Below, piece after piece: positions 19,004 to 27,746 of a DNA stretch of 64,000 bases. Source of the stretch: Pseudalkalibacillus berkeleyi (GTDB taxonomy: Bacteria > Bacillota > Bacilli > Bacillales > Fictibacillaceae); contig NZ_JAKIJS010000001.1 of assembly GCF_021608225.1 (NCBI RefSeq), forward strand, positions 868,001 through 932,000, given 5' to 3'. Below the pieces are notes generated by a model. It did no database searches. It saw nothing but the letters and a program-made list of their open reading frames with translations, and was not told the origin of the DNA. Position 1 is the stretch's first letter. Each line of letters opens with the position of its first letter. The translations under genes and the position numbers were made by a program.

Positions 19004-19054
19004 TCAACACTGTGTTCCTTACAAATACTTGTGTTTTTTCTGTTTATTTTTTGT

Positions 19055-19081
19055 TCATATAAAATTCTATGCTCATATATT
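19055..19081 (+). promoter_or_regulatory. Candidate sigma-E promoter before ylmC
   Basis: TCATATA (19055-19061) and CATATATT (19074-19081) resemble the sigma-E elements kmATATT and CATACAnT, each with one mismatch, with a 12-base spacer (13-15 is usual). It lies about 55 bases before ylmC. The region is AT-rich, so chance matches are possible. Confidence 0.4.
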
Positions 19082-19135
19082 TAATAGAGAGTCTTGTTTA
19101 AATGATGACTATCATGAAAGGTGGGGGAATCTCTA

Positions 19136-19423
19136 GTGATAAAAATATCTGAATTTCAAGTGAAAGATGTAGTGAATGTATCTAATGGTAGGAAGCTTGG
19201 GCATATTGCAGATCTAGAAATCAACCTAGGAACTGGAAAAATAGAAGCGATTGTCATCCCTGGGGCAGGTAGAATGATGGGATTTATGAGAAAAGAAAAT
19301 GATATCATCATCCCGTGGAGAGATATTGTGAAAATCGGGAAAGATGTTATACTTGTTCGGTTTGAGGACCATGCCGAGAACCAACTTTCACCGCAGGGGT
19401 TCCATAATTCATCGAAAAGTTAA
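19136..19423 (+). CDS. ylmC: YlmC/YmxH family PRC-barrel protein
   Basis: 95-residue PRC-barrel domain protein: ISEFQVKDVVNVSNGRKLG, then DLEINLGTGKIEAIVIPG, GFMRKENDIIIPWRDIVKIGKDVILV. The family is conserved in spore formers but its molecular role is not established. The frame is open from 19121, but AAGGTGGGGG at 19118-19127 points to the GTG at 19136. It lies between sigG and the ylmD-ylmH group as in B. subtilis, but ylmA, present there in between, is absent. Confidence 0.85.
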   Translation: MIKISEFQVKDVVNVSNGRKLGHIADLEINLGTGKIEAIVIPGAGRMMGFMRKENDIIIPWRDIVKIGKDVILVRFEDHAENQLSPQGFHNSSKS

Positions 19424-19514
19424 ATAGCTGAGTTCTCCAACAATTCAACAACTTGTGATAAAATAAGTCTATCGCAACAAAATGCGACACTAAGATTTGA
19501 TTTGAGGGTTGAAT

Positions 19515-20336
19515 TTGGTAGAACCATTTCATATGAAACATGAATGCTATTATACGATAAATGAAATGTTACGATCTAACCGGAATGTCGTTGCAGGCAT
19601 ATCAACAAGACATGGAGGGGTTAGTCATCAACCTTTTCACGCATTAAATCTAGGGCTTCATGTTCATGACCAATCATCTGATGTGATTGAAAATCGAAAC
19701 CGTTTGGCAAATGCATTAAATACAAAATTGAATCAATGGGTTTTTGCTGACCAAGTCCATGGGAAACAAATTTCAGAAGTGAAACGTGTAGACGCAGGGA
19801 AGGGTTCAAATCTCTACCACACGGGAATAATAGGTACGGATGGGTTGTATACCAAAGATTCCAATATTGTTCTTGCTTTGGCATACGCTGATTGTGTACC
19901 CATATATTTTTCAGCCAAGAATCTTAACATAGTGGGAATTGTACACGCTGGTTGGAAAGGGACTGTTTCTAGAATTGCCCAAGAAATGATTCACACTTGG
20001 AGTAAGGAAGAAAACATACCTTCTGATGAGATAGAGGTTTGGATCGGTCCTTCTATACAACAGTGTTGTTATGAAGTAGATCAACATGTGATTGACCATG
20101 TAGACGACATAATGGAAGATAAGGTTAAGCCTTATACCACAACGACAGTTACAGGGAAGTATATGCTCAATCTGCAAGAATTGAATAGACAACTTCTTAT
20201 TAAGGCTGGTGTTCCATCAACTCAAATCCATGTAACCACTTTGTGTACAAGTTGTTCCGTTAATCATTTTTTTTCACATCGTAAAGAGAATGGACAAACA
20301 GGTAGAATGCTTGGTTTTATCATGTTTAACGAATAG
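19515..20336 (+). CDS. pgeF: Multicopper polyphenol oxidase / PgeF family protein (YlmD)
   Basis: Member of the YfiH/YlmD family (DUF152). E. coli homologues act as peptidoglycan editing factors, and other members have purine nucleoside phosphorylase-like or laccase activity, so the in vivo substrate here is open. Metal-site motifs are visible: RHGGVSHQPFHALNLGLHV, ADCVPIYF, HAGWKGT and GPSIQQCCYEV. The frame opens at a TTG at 19509, which abuts GAGGG (19504-19508); the next in-frame TTG, at 19515, has proper spacing and is preferred, giving 273 residues. It is followed closely by ylmE and sepF. Confidence 0.86.
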   Translation: MVEPFHMKHECYYTINEMLRSNRNVVAGISTRHGGVSHQPFHALNLGLHVHDQSSDVIENRNRLANALNTKLNQWVFADQVHGKQISEVKRVDAGKGSNLYHTGIIGTDGLYTKDSNIVLALAYADCVPIYFSAKNLNIVGIVHAGWKGTVSRIAQEMIHTWSKEENIPSDEIEVWIGPSIQQCCYEVDQHVIDHVDDIMEDKVKPYTTTTVTGKYMLNLQELNRQLLIKAGVPSTQIHVTTLCTSCSVNHFFSHRKENGQTGRMLGFIMFNE

Positions 20337-20354
20337 GAGGTGTAACCTGTAATA

Positions 20355-21035
20355 TTGAGAATTTCAGACAACTTACAGAGCATCAATCAACAGATTTCAA
20401 AGGCTTGTGAACGATCTAATCGAAATCCAGAGAATGTATCCATTATTGCTGTAACTAAATATGTTAGTGTTGAAACAACCCAAGAAGCTGTCGATTCGGG
20501 TATTGTTCATTTAGGAGAAAATCGAGATGAAGGCTTTATACATAAATATGAACAGGTTACCGGTCATGTTAAATGGCACTTTATTGGAACTCTCCAATCT
20601 AGAAAAGTGAAGTCCATTATTGATAAGGTTGACTACATACACTCTCTTGACCGACTTTCTTTAGCAAAGGAAATTCACAAGAGAACGAATCGAAAAGTGA
20701 AGTGCTTTGTTCAGGTCAATGTATCAGAAGAAAAATCCAAACATGGTGTTTCAGCTGATGAATTGATTGAATTTGTTCAACAACTTGAGAAATATGATTC
20801 AATTGAAATCATCGGCTTAATGACAATGGCTCCCCATATTAAAGATGAAAAAGTATTAAGGCGCATTTTCCAGAAAACGCGCCATTTACAACAGAAAGTG
20901 CAGCACTTGAACCTATCCAATGCACCTTGTACTGAGCTATCTATGGGCATGTCGAATGATTATTCAATTGCAGTAGAAGAAGGAGCAACTTTTGTTCGAA
21001 TCGGTACTTCATTAGTAGGAAACGAACGTAAATAA
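20355..21035 (+). CDS. ylmE: YggS/YlmE family PLP-binding protein
   Basis: 226-residue alanine-racemase-fold protein that binds pyridoxal phosphate but has no racemase activity in characterised homologues; it acts in PLP homeostasis. The cofactor lysine is K35 in AVTKYVS, and the family sequences HLGENRDEGF, WHFIGTLQSRK and GLMTMAP are present. The start is TTG after AGGAGGTG, giving MRISDNL, which lines up with the family N terminus. It directly precedes sepF, an arrangement common in Firmicutes. Confidence 0.92.
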   Translation: MRISDNLQSINQQISKACERSNRNPENVSIIAVTKYVSVETTQEAVDSGIVHLGENRDEGFIHKYEQVTGHVKWHFIGTLQSRKVKSIIDKVDYIHSLDRLSLAKEIHKRTNRKVKCFVQVNVSEEKSKHGVSADELIEFVQQLEKYDSIEIIGLMTMAPHIKDEKVLRRIFQKTRHLQQKVQHLNLSNAPCTELSMGMSNDYSIAVEEGATFVRIGTSLVGNERK

Positions 21036-21078
21036 GTGAGACGTACTTTATTCTAAGTTCATGTTAAGGAGGCTCAAC

Positions 21079-21504
21079 ATGGGAATTAAATCAAAATTAA
21101 AGAATTTCTTTGCTTTTGATGATGATATGTATGAAGAAGAACTTTATGAATCTGAACAAGAGCGTGATGAGGAAATCGAACCGATGAGTCGATCTCGTCG
21201 AGACCAGAAGAGTCAAAACATTGTTAGTCTTCAAAGCGTGCAGCAACAAGTAAAAGTCGTTCTCGTAGAACCTAGGACCTACTCAGAGGCGCAGGAGATT
21301 GCTGATCAATTAACGAATCGAAGAGCTGTTGTGATGAACTTGCAACGGATTCCTCTCGACCAAGCAAAACGTATAGTAGATTTTTTGAGTGGTACTGTAT
21401 ATGCTATTGGAGGAGATATACAAAAGCTAGGCCCCAATACATTTATGTGTACGCCAGATAATGTAGACGTCTCCGGTGCCATATCTGAAATGACCGGAGA
21501 ATAG
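21079..21504 (+). CDS. sepF: Cell division protein SepF
   Basis: Binds the FtsZ C terminus and the membrane and forms rings that shape the septum. The N terminus ([13 protein letters not shown]) is the amphipathic membrane helix, an acidic linker follows, and the core ([19 protein letters not shown] and [20 protein letters not shown]) is the SepF domain. It has 141 residues against 152 in B. subtilis. The frame is open from 21061, but the GGAGG inside that extension is the ribosome site for the ATG at 21079. Confidence 0.95.
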   Translation: MGIKSKLKNFFAFDDDMYEEELYESEQERDEEIEPMSRSRRDQKSQNIVSLQSVQQQVKVVLVEPRTYSEAQEIADQLTNRRAVVMNLQRIPLDQAKRIVDFLSGTVYAIGGDIQKLGPNTFMCTPDNVDVSGAISEMTGE

Positions 21505-21535
21505 AATAATAGTAGAACAAAGGGTGGTTTATAGA

Positions 21536-21790
21536 ATGTTAGAAGATATCCTTATATTTGCAATCGGGGCTTACAGGTGGCTCATAATTATTTACATTTT
21601 CATGTCATGGGTTCCAAATGCAAGGGAATCGTCGTTTGGACAATTTTTAGGCTCTATTACTGAACCGTTTCTAGCGCAGTTTAGGAAGATCATTCCGCCG
21701 CTAGGGATGATTGATTTGTCACCGATTGCTGCATTATTTGCGTTATATTTTGCGCAAATTGGTGTAAGTTCGTTATTTAGCTACTTGTAG
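21536..21790 (+). CDS. ylmG: YggT family membrane protein YlmG
   Basis: 84-residue integral membrane protein with two hydrophobic segments (about residues 5-25 and 60-82) and the family motif SWVPNARESSFGQFLGSITEPFL (abbreviated in function as the YggT box). Homologues are linked to division or osmotic fitness, but the mechanism is unknown. A GTG at 21524 is in frame, but it overlaps AGGGTGG, the ribosome site for the ATG at 21536. It lies 31 bases after sepF and 8 bases before ylmH. Confidence 0.88.
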   Translation: MLEDILIFAIGAYRWLIIIYIFMSWVPNARESSFGQFLGSITEPFLAQFRKIIPPLGMIDLSPIAALFALYFAQIGVSSLFSYL

Positions 21791-21798
21791 GTGGTTGT

Positions 21799-22578
21799 AT
21801 GTCAATTTATGATCATTTTAGAACCGAAGAACAACCATTCATAGATCAAGTTCTAGAATGGAGAAAAACAGTGATCGATCAATACAGAATGAAGGCGACT
21901 GACTTTCTAGATCCAAGAGAGCAATTTATCCTACGTTCATTGATTGGCACAAGTGATGAATTACAACTAGATTTCTGGCAGGGGTACGAGGGGGCAGAAA
22001 GAACGAGAGCCTTAATGTACCCCGTTTATTATGAACCAAATGATTCGGATTTTGCCGTAAAATGTTTAGAACTCGAGTACCCAGTTAAATTTGTTACATT
22101 GAAACATTCAGATATTCTGGGTGCCTTGATGAGTTTAGGCGTGAAGAGAAAGAAGTTTGGTGATATCCTAATGGGTGATGGTATATGTCATCTTGTTGTA
22201 GCAGAGGAAATTGCGGACTATGTCCGATTGAACCTGACTTCAATAGGGAAATCTACTGTGAAGATTAAGGAGTTACAACCAGAGCATTTAATAAGACCGA
22301 CCGATCAGTGGTCTAATGAACAAAGTACAGTATCTTCTTTACGCCTAGATGTCATTCTTTCAGAAGCATTTCGGTTATCAAGGTCAAAAGTGACACCCTT
22401 TATTACGAATAAAAAGGTAAAGCTCAATTGGAAAACTGTTGAGCAGCCATCCAGCCTATTACAGGAAGGCGATCAAATTTCTGTCAGAGGGTTAGGTCGT
22501 GCTAAACTAATAACTGTGGATGGACAAAGTAAAAAAGGAAAGTGGAAAATTACATACGGAACAAAAAAATCGAAATAA
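21799..22578 (+). CDS. ylmH: S4-domain RNA-binding protein YlmH
   Basis: 259-residue protein with an N-terminal YlmH domain (residues 1-170) and a C-terminal S4 RNA-binding domain (SSLRLDVILSEAFRLSRSKV, then GDQISVRGLGRAKL). In B. subtilis YlmH binds ribosome complexes with peptidyl-tRNA in the 50S subunit and contributes to rescue of stalled ribosomes alongside RqcH, whose gene is also in this window. The ATG is preceded by TAGGTGG, close to the end of ylmG. Confidence 0.92.
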   Translation: MSIYDHFRTEEQPFIDQVLEWRKTVIDQYRMKATDFLDPREQFILRSLIGTSDELQLDFWQGYEGAERTRALMYPVYYEPNDSDFAVKCLELEYPVKFVTLKHSDILGALMSLGVKRKKFGDILMGDGICHLVVAEEIADYVRLNLTSIGKSTVKIKELQPEHLIRPTDQWSNEQSTVSSLRLDVILSEAFRLSRSKVTPFITNKKVKLNWKTVEQPSSLLQEGDQISVRGLGRAKLITVDGQSKKGKWKITYGTKKSK

Positions 22579-22647
22579 GAGCAGGAATTGTTAGGTAAAA
22601 TGTCGAAAAAAACAAGTAGTAAAGACATCGATACGGGGGGTGGCGTC

Positions 22648-23172
22648 ATGCCTTTAACACCATTGGATATTCATAATAAAGAGTTCAATCGTGGTTTTCG
22701 AGGATATGATGAGGATGAAGTTAATGAATTTTTGGATCAAGTGATTAAAGATTATGAGACCGTGATCCGAGAAAAGAAAGATCTGCAAGAAAACTTAGCG
22801 AAGATGGAAGAGAAATTAGCGTACTTCACCAATATTGAAGAGACGTTGAACAAGTCGATTGTTGTCGCCCAAGAAACTGGCGAAGAAGTGAAGAGAAATG
22901 CGAATAAAGAAGCTCGACTAATTGTGAAAGAAGCAGAAAAGAATGCTGATCGAATCATTAACGAATCACTTGCAAAATCACGAAAAGTGATGTTGGATAT
23001 TGAAGAACTGAAGAAGCAATCTTCTGTTTACCGAACTCGTTTCCGGATGTTGATTGAAGCTCAATTAGAGATGTTGAAAACCGAAGACTGGGATCACCTC
23101 ATGCCTCCAGAAGATGAGGAATCAGAATATGAGCTGAACGAGTCCAAAACAGAAAACGTGAACGTCACTTGA
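22648..23172 (+). CDS. divIVA: Cell division and polarity protein DivIVA
   Basis: Coiled-coil protein that binds negatively curved membrane at septa and poles, recruiting Min proteins and, in sporulation, chromosome-anchoring factors. The N-terminal lipid-binding domain [19 protein letters not shown] is nearly the family consensus, and [13 protein letters not shown] begins the first coiled coil; a long second coiled coil and an acidic tail follow. The frame opens at 22588, but the ATG at 22648, after GGGGGGTGG, gives the canonical MPLTP start and 174 residues (164 in B. subtilis). Confidence 0.96.
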   Translation: MPLTPLDIHNKEFNRGFRGYDEDEVNEFLDQVIKDYETVIREKKDLQENLAKMEEKLAYFTNIEETLNKSIVVAQETGEEVKRNANKEARLIVKEAEKNADRIINESLAKSRKVMLDIEELKKQSSVYRTRFRMLIEAQLEMLKTEDWDHLMPPEDEESEYELNESKTENVNVT

Positions 23173-23198
23173 CGAACTGATCTCATATCTTATATAAT
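23169..23198 (+). promoter_or_regulatory. Sigma-A promoter of the ileS T-box leader
   Basis: TTGACG (23169-23174) and TATAAT (23193-23198) have an 18-base spacer. The -35 contains the TGA stop codon of divIVA. Transcription would start near 23205, shortly before the T-box structure. Confidence 0.8.
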
Positions 23199-23214
23199 TT
23201 TAAAACAGTTATAA

Positions 23215-23470
23215 ACGTAAACTAAGATGGGGAGAGTACGTTTCAGTTTCTTTCATAGCGAGTTAGGGTTGGTGTGAGCCTGACATAGAACTGATACGGA
23301 AAATCACCCTTGAGTTCTAAGCTGAACGATCAGTAAGCTATAGCGAATCATTCTCGTTACGAATGCTTGAGTGGGTTATATAATCTTAGGATAAGGATTA
23401 TATGCCTATTAGGGTGGTACCGCGAGCAACCTTCTCGTCCCTATTGGGATGAGGAGGTTTTTTTATTTTT
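23215..23470 (+). promoter_or_regulatory. T-box riboswitch (isoleucine) controlling ileS
   Basis: tRNA-sensing leader. The T-box proper AGGGTGGTACCGCG lies at 23411-23424, whose bulge pairs with the acceptor end of uncharged tRNA. It is followed by a terminator, AACCTTCTC (23428 onward) pairing with GAGGAGGTT (ending 23459), with a T-run through about 23465. In stem I the stretch GGAAAATCACCCTTGAG places ATC at 23303-23305 as the specifier codon, for Ile. Uncharged tRNA-Ile should favour the antiterminator and switch on ileS. This accounts for most of the 415-base gap between divIVA and ileS. Confidence 0.93.
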
Positions 23471-23587
23471 CTGGCTTTTTCAACCTGAAGTAGCTGGATA
23501 CTTAATTAGATTAGATATTGGCATGAAACTGAACAATCGCTCAAAACGATTTTTTTGAAAAAGAAAATGAGAAAGGTGGAAAATTTA

Positions 23588-26347
23588 ATGAATTATAAAG
23601 ATACACTCTTAATGCCGAAAACAGATTTTCCTATGCGGGGTGGACTTCCAAATAAGGAGCCAAATATCCAAGAGAAATGGGAAAGCGATCAAATTTATCA
23701 GAAGGTACTTGAAAAGAACAAGGATCTACCTAAATTCATCTTGCATGATGGACCTCCATATGCAAACGGAGATATTCACCTAGGTCACGCAGAAAACAAG
23801 ATTCTCAAAGATATCATCGTCCGTTACAAATCGATGAACGGTTTCAATGCACCGTACATCCCAGGTTGGGATACACACGGTTTGCCGATTGAAACAGCGT
23901 TAGCGAAGAAGAAAAAAGTCAACCGTAAAGAACATAGTATTGCTGAATTTCGTAAAATGTGTGCAGAGTATGCGCTAGAACAAGTTAAACTACAAAAAGA
24001 ACAATTTAAGCGTCTCGGAGTACGTGGAGATTGGGACAATCCATATATTACATTGAACAAGGTATATGAGGCAGAACAGATCAAGGTGTTCGGTGAAATG
24101 GCAAATCGAGGTCTGATCTATAAAGGGAAAAAGCCAGTATACTGGTCACCATCTTCTGAGTCTGCATTTGCTGAAGCGGAAATCGAGTACCAAGATAAGC
24201 GCTCACCGTCCATTTATGTTGCATTTCCTGTGAAAGATGGTAAAGGTGTGTTGGAACAAGATGTTTCGGTTGTCATTTGGACGACGACACCTTGGACGCT
24301 CCCTGCAAACCTGGGTATTTCTGTACATCCTGTATACACTTATGTTGTTGTTGAGGCGGATGGCCGTAAGTTTGTAGTCGTTGAAGATTTACTTGAACAT
24401 TTAACGACTTCACTTGAATGGGAAAACACAAAAGTGTTGAAGAAAATGAAAGGTGCAGAGCTTGAACATGTTGTCACAACAAACCCATTGTATGACCGTG
24501 ATTCACTTGTCGTTTTAAGTGATCACGTAACAACAGAATCTGGGACAGGTTGTGTGCATACAGCTCCTGGTCATGGTGAAGATGACTTTAAAGTTGGAAA
24601 AAGATATAATCTTGGAATTCTTTGTCCAGTAGATGGAAAAGGTGTTATGACTGACGAGGCACCTGGTTATGAAGGCATGTTCTATGATACTGCGAACAAA
24701 CCGATTACGGAGAAACTAAAAGAAGTTAATGCGTTATTGAAGCTCGAATTCATCACGCACTCTTATCCGCACGACTGGAGAACGAAGAAACCAATCATTT
24801 TCCGTGTTACAGACCAATGGTTTGCATCTATTGAAAAAATTAAAGATCAAATACTATCAGAAATCAAAGATGTGAAATGGTATCCTAGCTGGGGCGAAAC
24901 TCGCCTTCACAACATGGTAAAAGATCGTGATGACTGGTGTATTTCTCGTCAAAGAGTATGGGGCGTACCGATTCCTGTCTTTTACGGTGAAGATGGAGAA
25001 CCGATTATCACGCCTGAAACGATTGATCATATCTCAAATCTTTTCCGAGAACATGGTTCTAATATTTGGTTTGAGTGGGAAGCAACGGAACTTCTGCCAG
25101 AAGGATTTACTTCGGAACATAGTCCGAACGGCACATTTACGAAAGAAACAGATATTATGGATGTTTGGTTTGATTCAGGATCATCTCACCAAAGTGTATT
25201 GAATGAACGCCCTGAACTTGACCGTCCAGCAGACGTCTATTTAGAAGGAACAGACCAATACCGAGGATGGTTCAACTCTTCTCTTACTACAAGCGTTGCT
25301 GTGACAGGGAAAGCACCATACAAAACGATCATCACGCACGGATTCACATTAGATGGTGAAGGCAAGAAGATGAGTAAATCTCTCGGAAATGTCATCGATC
25401 CAATGAAGGTCATGAAACAACTCGGAGCGGACATCATCCGTCTTTGGGTCTCGTCAGTCGATTACCAGTCTGACGTTCGGGTATCAGATGATATCTTGAA
25501 GCAAGTTTCTGAAGTCTATCGTAAAATCCGTAACACGCTTCGATTCATGCTTGGAAACTTAAACGGATTTGATCCTACACAACACCGTGTAGCATATGAA
25601 GATATGAATGAATTAGATCAATATATGGCCGTAAAAGTGAATAAGCTCGTAGAACGTGTTAAAGATGCATACGATGATTATCAATTCTTGTCAGTCTATA
25701 ATGCAGTCCATAATTTCTGTACCATCGAATTAAGTTCATTTTATCTGGACTTGGCTAAGGATACGTTATACATTGAGGGTGAAAACGATCATAAGCGTCG
25801 TTCAATGCAAACGGTACTATACGATAGCGTCGTATCTTTAACGCAGCTTGTTGCACCAATTTTAGCTCATACTGCTGATGAAGTTTGGGCTTACATTCCA
25901 GGCGTGAAAGAAGAAAGTGTTCAGTTATCCAACATGCCTGAAGTAAAGCAATATGACAATGCTGAAGCTCTTATTGAGAAATGGGATGGCATGCTTGAAA
26001 TCCGTGATGAAGTTCTCAAGGCTTTAGAAAATGCAAGGAATGAAAAAGTAATTGGAAAATCCCTGGCAGCATCTATTGAACTTTATCCTTCAACTGAAGC
26101 AAAAGAACTATTGAACGGTGTAGCAGAACTTGATAAATTCTTTATCGTTTCAAAAGCTTCAATTGCTGGGGATAAGGATCATGCTCCAGAAGAAGCACAT
26201 GTTTATGATCAAGTGGGGATTGTCGTTAAAGCCGCAGATGGTGAAACATGTGACCGCTGTTGGACTGTGACAACTACAGTCGGAACGGATGCTGATCACC
26301 CAACGTTATGTGAACGCTGTGCGACTGTCGTAAAAAATAATTATTAA
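23588..26347 (+). CDS. ileS: Isoleucyl-tRNA synthetase
   Basis: Class I aminoacyl-tRNA synthetase charging tRNA-Ile. The HIGH-type motif is [10 protein letters not shown] near residue 57, the editing domain holds [11 protein letters not shown], and KMSKS is present as [12 protein letters not shown]-terminal zinc site has CDRCW and CERC. The 919 residues compare with 921 in B. subtilis. The frame opens at a TTG at 23555, but AAAGGTGG just upstream of the ATG at 23588 decides the start. Regulated by the T-box before it. Confidence 0.98.
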   Translation: MNYKDTLLMPKTDFPMRGGLPNKEPNIQEKWESDQIYQKVLEKNKDLPKFILHDGPPYANGDIHLGHAENKILKDIIVRYKSMNGFNAPYIPGWDTHGLPIETALAKKKKVNRKEHSIAEFRKMCAEYALEQVKLQKEQFKRLGVRGDWDNPYITLNKVYEAEQIKVFGEMANRGLIYKGKKPVYWSPSSESAFAEAEIEYQDKRSPSIYVAFPVKDGKGVLEQDVSVVIWTTTPWTLPANLGISVHPVYTYVVVEADGRKFVVVEDLLEHLTTSLEWENTKVLKKMKGAELEHVVTTNPLYDRDSLVVLSDHVTTESGTGCVHTAPGHGEDDFKVGKRYNLGILCPVDGKGVMTDEAPGYEGMFYDTANKPITEKLKEVNALLKLEFITHSYPHDWRTKKPIIFRVTDQWFASIEKIKDQILSEIKDVKWYPSWGETRLHNMVKDRDDWCISRQRVWGVPIPVFYGEDGEPIITPETIDHISNLFREHGSNIWFEWEATELLPEGFTSEHSPNGTFTKETDIMDVWFDSGSSHQSVLNERPELDRPADVYLEGTDQYRGWFNSSLTTSVAVTGKAPYKTIITHGFTLDGEGKKMSKSLGNVIDPMKVMKQLGADIIRLWVSSVDYQSDVRVSDDILKQVSEVYRKIRNTLRFMLGNLNGFDPTQHRVAYEDMNELDQYMAVKVNKLVERVKDAYDDYQFLSVYNAVHNFCTIELSSFYLDLAKDTLYIEGENDHKRRSMQTVLYDSVVSLTQLVAPILAHTADEVWAYIPGVKEESVQLSNMPEVKQYDNAEALIEKWDGMLEIRDEVLKALENARNEKVIGKSLAASIELYPSTEAKELLNGVAELDKFFIVSKASIAGDKDHAPEEAHVYDQVGIVVKAADGETCDRCWTVTTTVGTDADHPTLCERCATVVKNNY

Positions 26348-26365
26348 TATTAATTGGTAAGTACT

Positions 26366-26399
26366 GAAACTGGTCTGATTATAGGCCAGTTTCTTTTTA
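26366..26399 (+). terminator. Terminator after ileS
   Basis: GAAACTGG (26366-26373) pairs with CCAGTTTC (26386-26393), followed by TTTTT. Confidence 0.88.
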
Positions 26400-26413
26400 T
26401 GCACAAAATAATG

Positions 26414-26442
26414 GTGTAAAAAGAGATGCTCTGGTCAAACTA
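26414..26442 (+). promoter_or_regulatory. Candidate sigma-G promoter before ylyA
   Basis: GTGTA (26414-26418) and CAAACTA (26436-26442) with a 17-base spacer resemble the forespore consensus GHATR and CATNHTA, with one mismatch in each. This would fit the reported forespore expression of ylyA in B. subtilis, but the match is short and read by eye. Confidence 0.38.
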
Positions 26443-26474
26443 TAATGAGGATTGTATAGGAAGGGGAGTGTGAC

Positions 26475-27152
26475 ATGAATTTTGATCACTTAAAGAAGCA
26501 ACTAGAAGCAAGGAAACAAGAAATTGTACATGAATTTGAGCAAAATGACCATTACGGTTTAAATAGAGGCTTTGGAAGTGATAATGCTTCTGGTGAGTTA
26601 TCACAATACGACAACCATCCGGCTGACTCTGGGACAGAACTGTTTGAACGTGAGAAGGACATGGCGCTAAATGAACATTTAAAAGAAGAGCTTTCAGATA
26701 TTGAATATTCTCTTAATCAAATTGAACTAGGAACGTATGGCACATGTGAAGTTACTGGTCAGGCGATACCGATTGAAAGACTAGAGGCTCTGCCGACGGC
26801 AAGAACGATAAAGTCTGTATCTCCTAATCAGCAAATATCTACCGATCGTCCAATAGAAGAAGAGGTTATCACTTCAATGGAAGAGCATTATTCTGAAGAA
26901 AGGGATAATGATATCCAAGATCCAAATGCATATGATGAAGTTGCTTCCTTCAACGAAAATAGTATGACCTATGAAGACACTTCTTTAATTGATAATAAAG
27001 ATAAAACGGGGTATGTAGAAGACTATGAACAGTTTGTTTCAACAGATATTGAAGGTTATACTGGACCAGATGACGTCCATATAGAGCGGAATGTTCAATA
27101 TGATGAATATATGAACGAACAATCAAACATCGATGAAGGAGAACAGTCATGA
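26475..27152 (+). CDS. ylyA: DksA/TraR-like protein YlyA with degenerate zinc finger
   Basis: 225-residue protein of the YteA/YlyA group. It has an N-terminal coiled coil (residues 1-90, with the DNHPADSGTELFEREKD box) and then the remnant of the DksA zinc finger, GTYGTCEVTGQAIPIERL, where only one Cys remains, so metal binding is unlikely. An acidic tail of about 100 residues follows. B. subtilis ylyA lies in the same place between ileS and lspA and is a forespore gene thought to influence sigma-G RNA polymerase. GGAAGGGGAG precedes the ATG. Confidence 0.85.
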   Translation: MNFDHLKKQLEARKQEIVHEFEQNDHYGLNRGFGSDNASGELSQYDNHPADSGTELFEREKDMALNEHLKEELSDIEYSLNQIELGTYGTCEVTGQAIPIERLEALPTARTIKSVSPNQQISTDRPIEEEVITSMEEHYSEERDNDIQDPNAYDEVASFNENSMTYEDTSLIDNKDKTGYVEDYEQFVSTDIEGYTGPDDVHIERNVQYDEYMNEQSNIDEGEQS

Positions 27153-27171
27153 GGTTGGCTGTTCTTTTTTT
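27141..27171 (+). terminator. Terminator overlapping the ylyA stop codon
   Basis: GAACAGTCA (27141-27149) pairs with TGGCTGTTC (27156-27164, one G-U), followed by seven T. The left arm contains the last codons of ylyA. Confidence 0.82.
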
Positions 27172-27215
27172 GTCAAAAGACGCTACTTTAGCCTTCAATA
27201 TAGTCCTCTGATTGA

Positions 27216-27244
27216 TTGTGAAAGAACCTTTATTATGCTAAAAT
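27216..27244 (+). promoter_or_regulatory. Sigma-A promoter of lspA
   Basis: TTGTGA (27216-27221) and TAAAAT (27239-27244) have a 17-base spacer, with an extended -10 TG at 27236-27237. It lies 30 bases before the lspA start, between the ylyA terminator and the gene. Confidence 0.62.
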
Positions 27245-27274
27245 CAAACGGATAGAAATAAAGGTGGGGGACAA

Positions 27275-27745
27275 ATGAAGATTGTTAGATATTACCTTTT
27301 AGCTTTATTCGTTTTAATTACAGACCAACTAACTAAATGGCTAATTGTACGGAATATGGAATTGGGCGAGCAAGTCACGATTATTGAGAATTTATTTTAC
27401 ATACAATCTCACCGCAATAGGGGTGCAGCATTCGGTATTCTCCAAGGACAAATGTGGTTATTTATTATTGTAACGATTGTAGTGATGATCGCTGTCATTT
27501 ATTATTTACATACAGAAGCAATTGGGAACGATTTGCTGAGTACGTCATTAGCACTCATCCTTGGAGGAGCAGTTGGGAATTTCATCGACCGTTTATTTAG
27601 AGGAGAGGTTGTTGATTTTCTAGACTTTTATATTATTAATTATGATTTTCCAATTTTTAATATCGCTGACTCAGCATTAGTGATTGGTGTTGGACTTATT
27701 GCAATTGCTTTTCTATTAGAAGGAAGAACATCGAAGGAGAATTAG
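27275..27745 (+). CDS. lspA: Lipoprotein signal peptidase (signal peptidase II)
   Basis: Membrane aspartyl protease that removes signal peptides from prolipoproteins. It has four transmembrane segments in 156 residues. The catalytic pair is D105 in GNFIDR and D132 in FNIADS, matching D102 and D129 of B. subtilis, and TDQLTK at the end of the first segment is conserved. GGTGGGGG precedes the ATG. The next gene starts one base after the stop, so the two form one unit. Confidence 0.96.
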   Translation: MKIVRYYLLALFVLITDQLTKWLIVRNMELGEQVTIIENLFYIQSHRNRGAAFGILQGQMWLFIIVTIVVMIAVIYYLHTEAIGNDLLSTSLALILGGAVGNFIDRLFRGEVVDFLDFYIINYDFPIFNIADSALVIGVGLIAIAFLLEGRTSKEN

Positions 27746-27746
27746 T

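Noticed and set aside
23367-23558. Plus-strand ORF of 63 codons before ileS
   Set aside because: It is read from the T-box sequence and its terminator, which have clear RNA functions.
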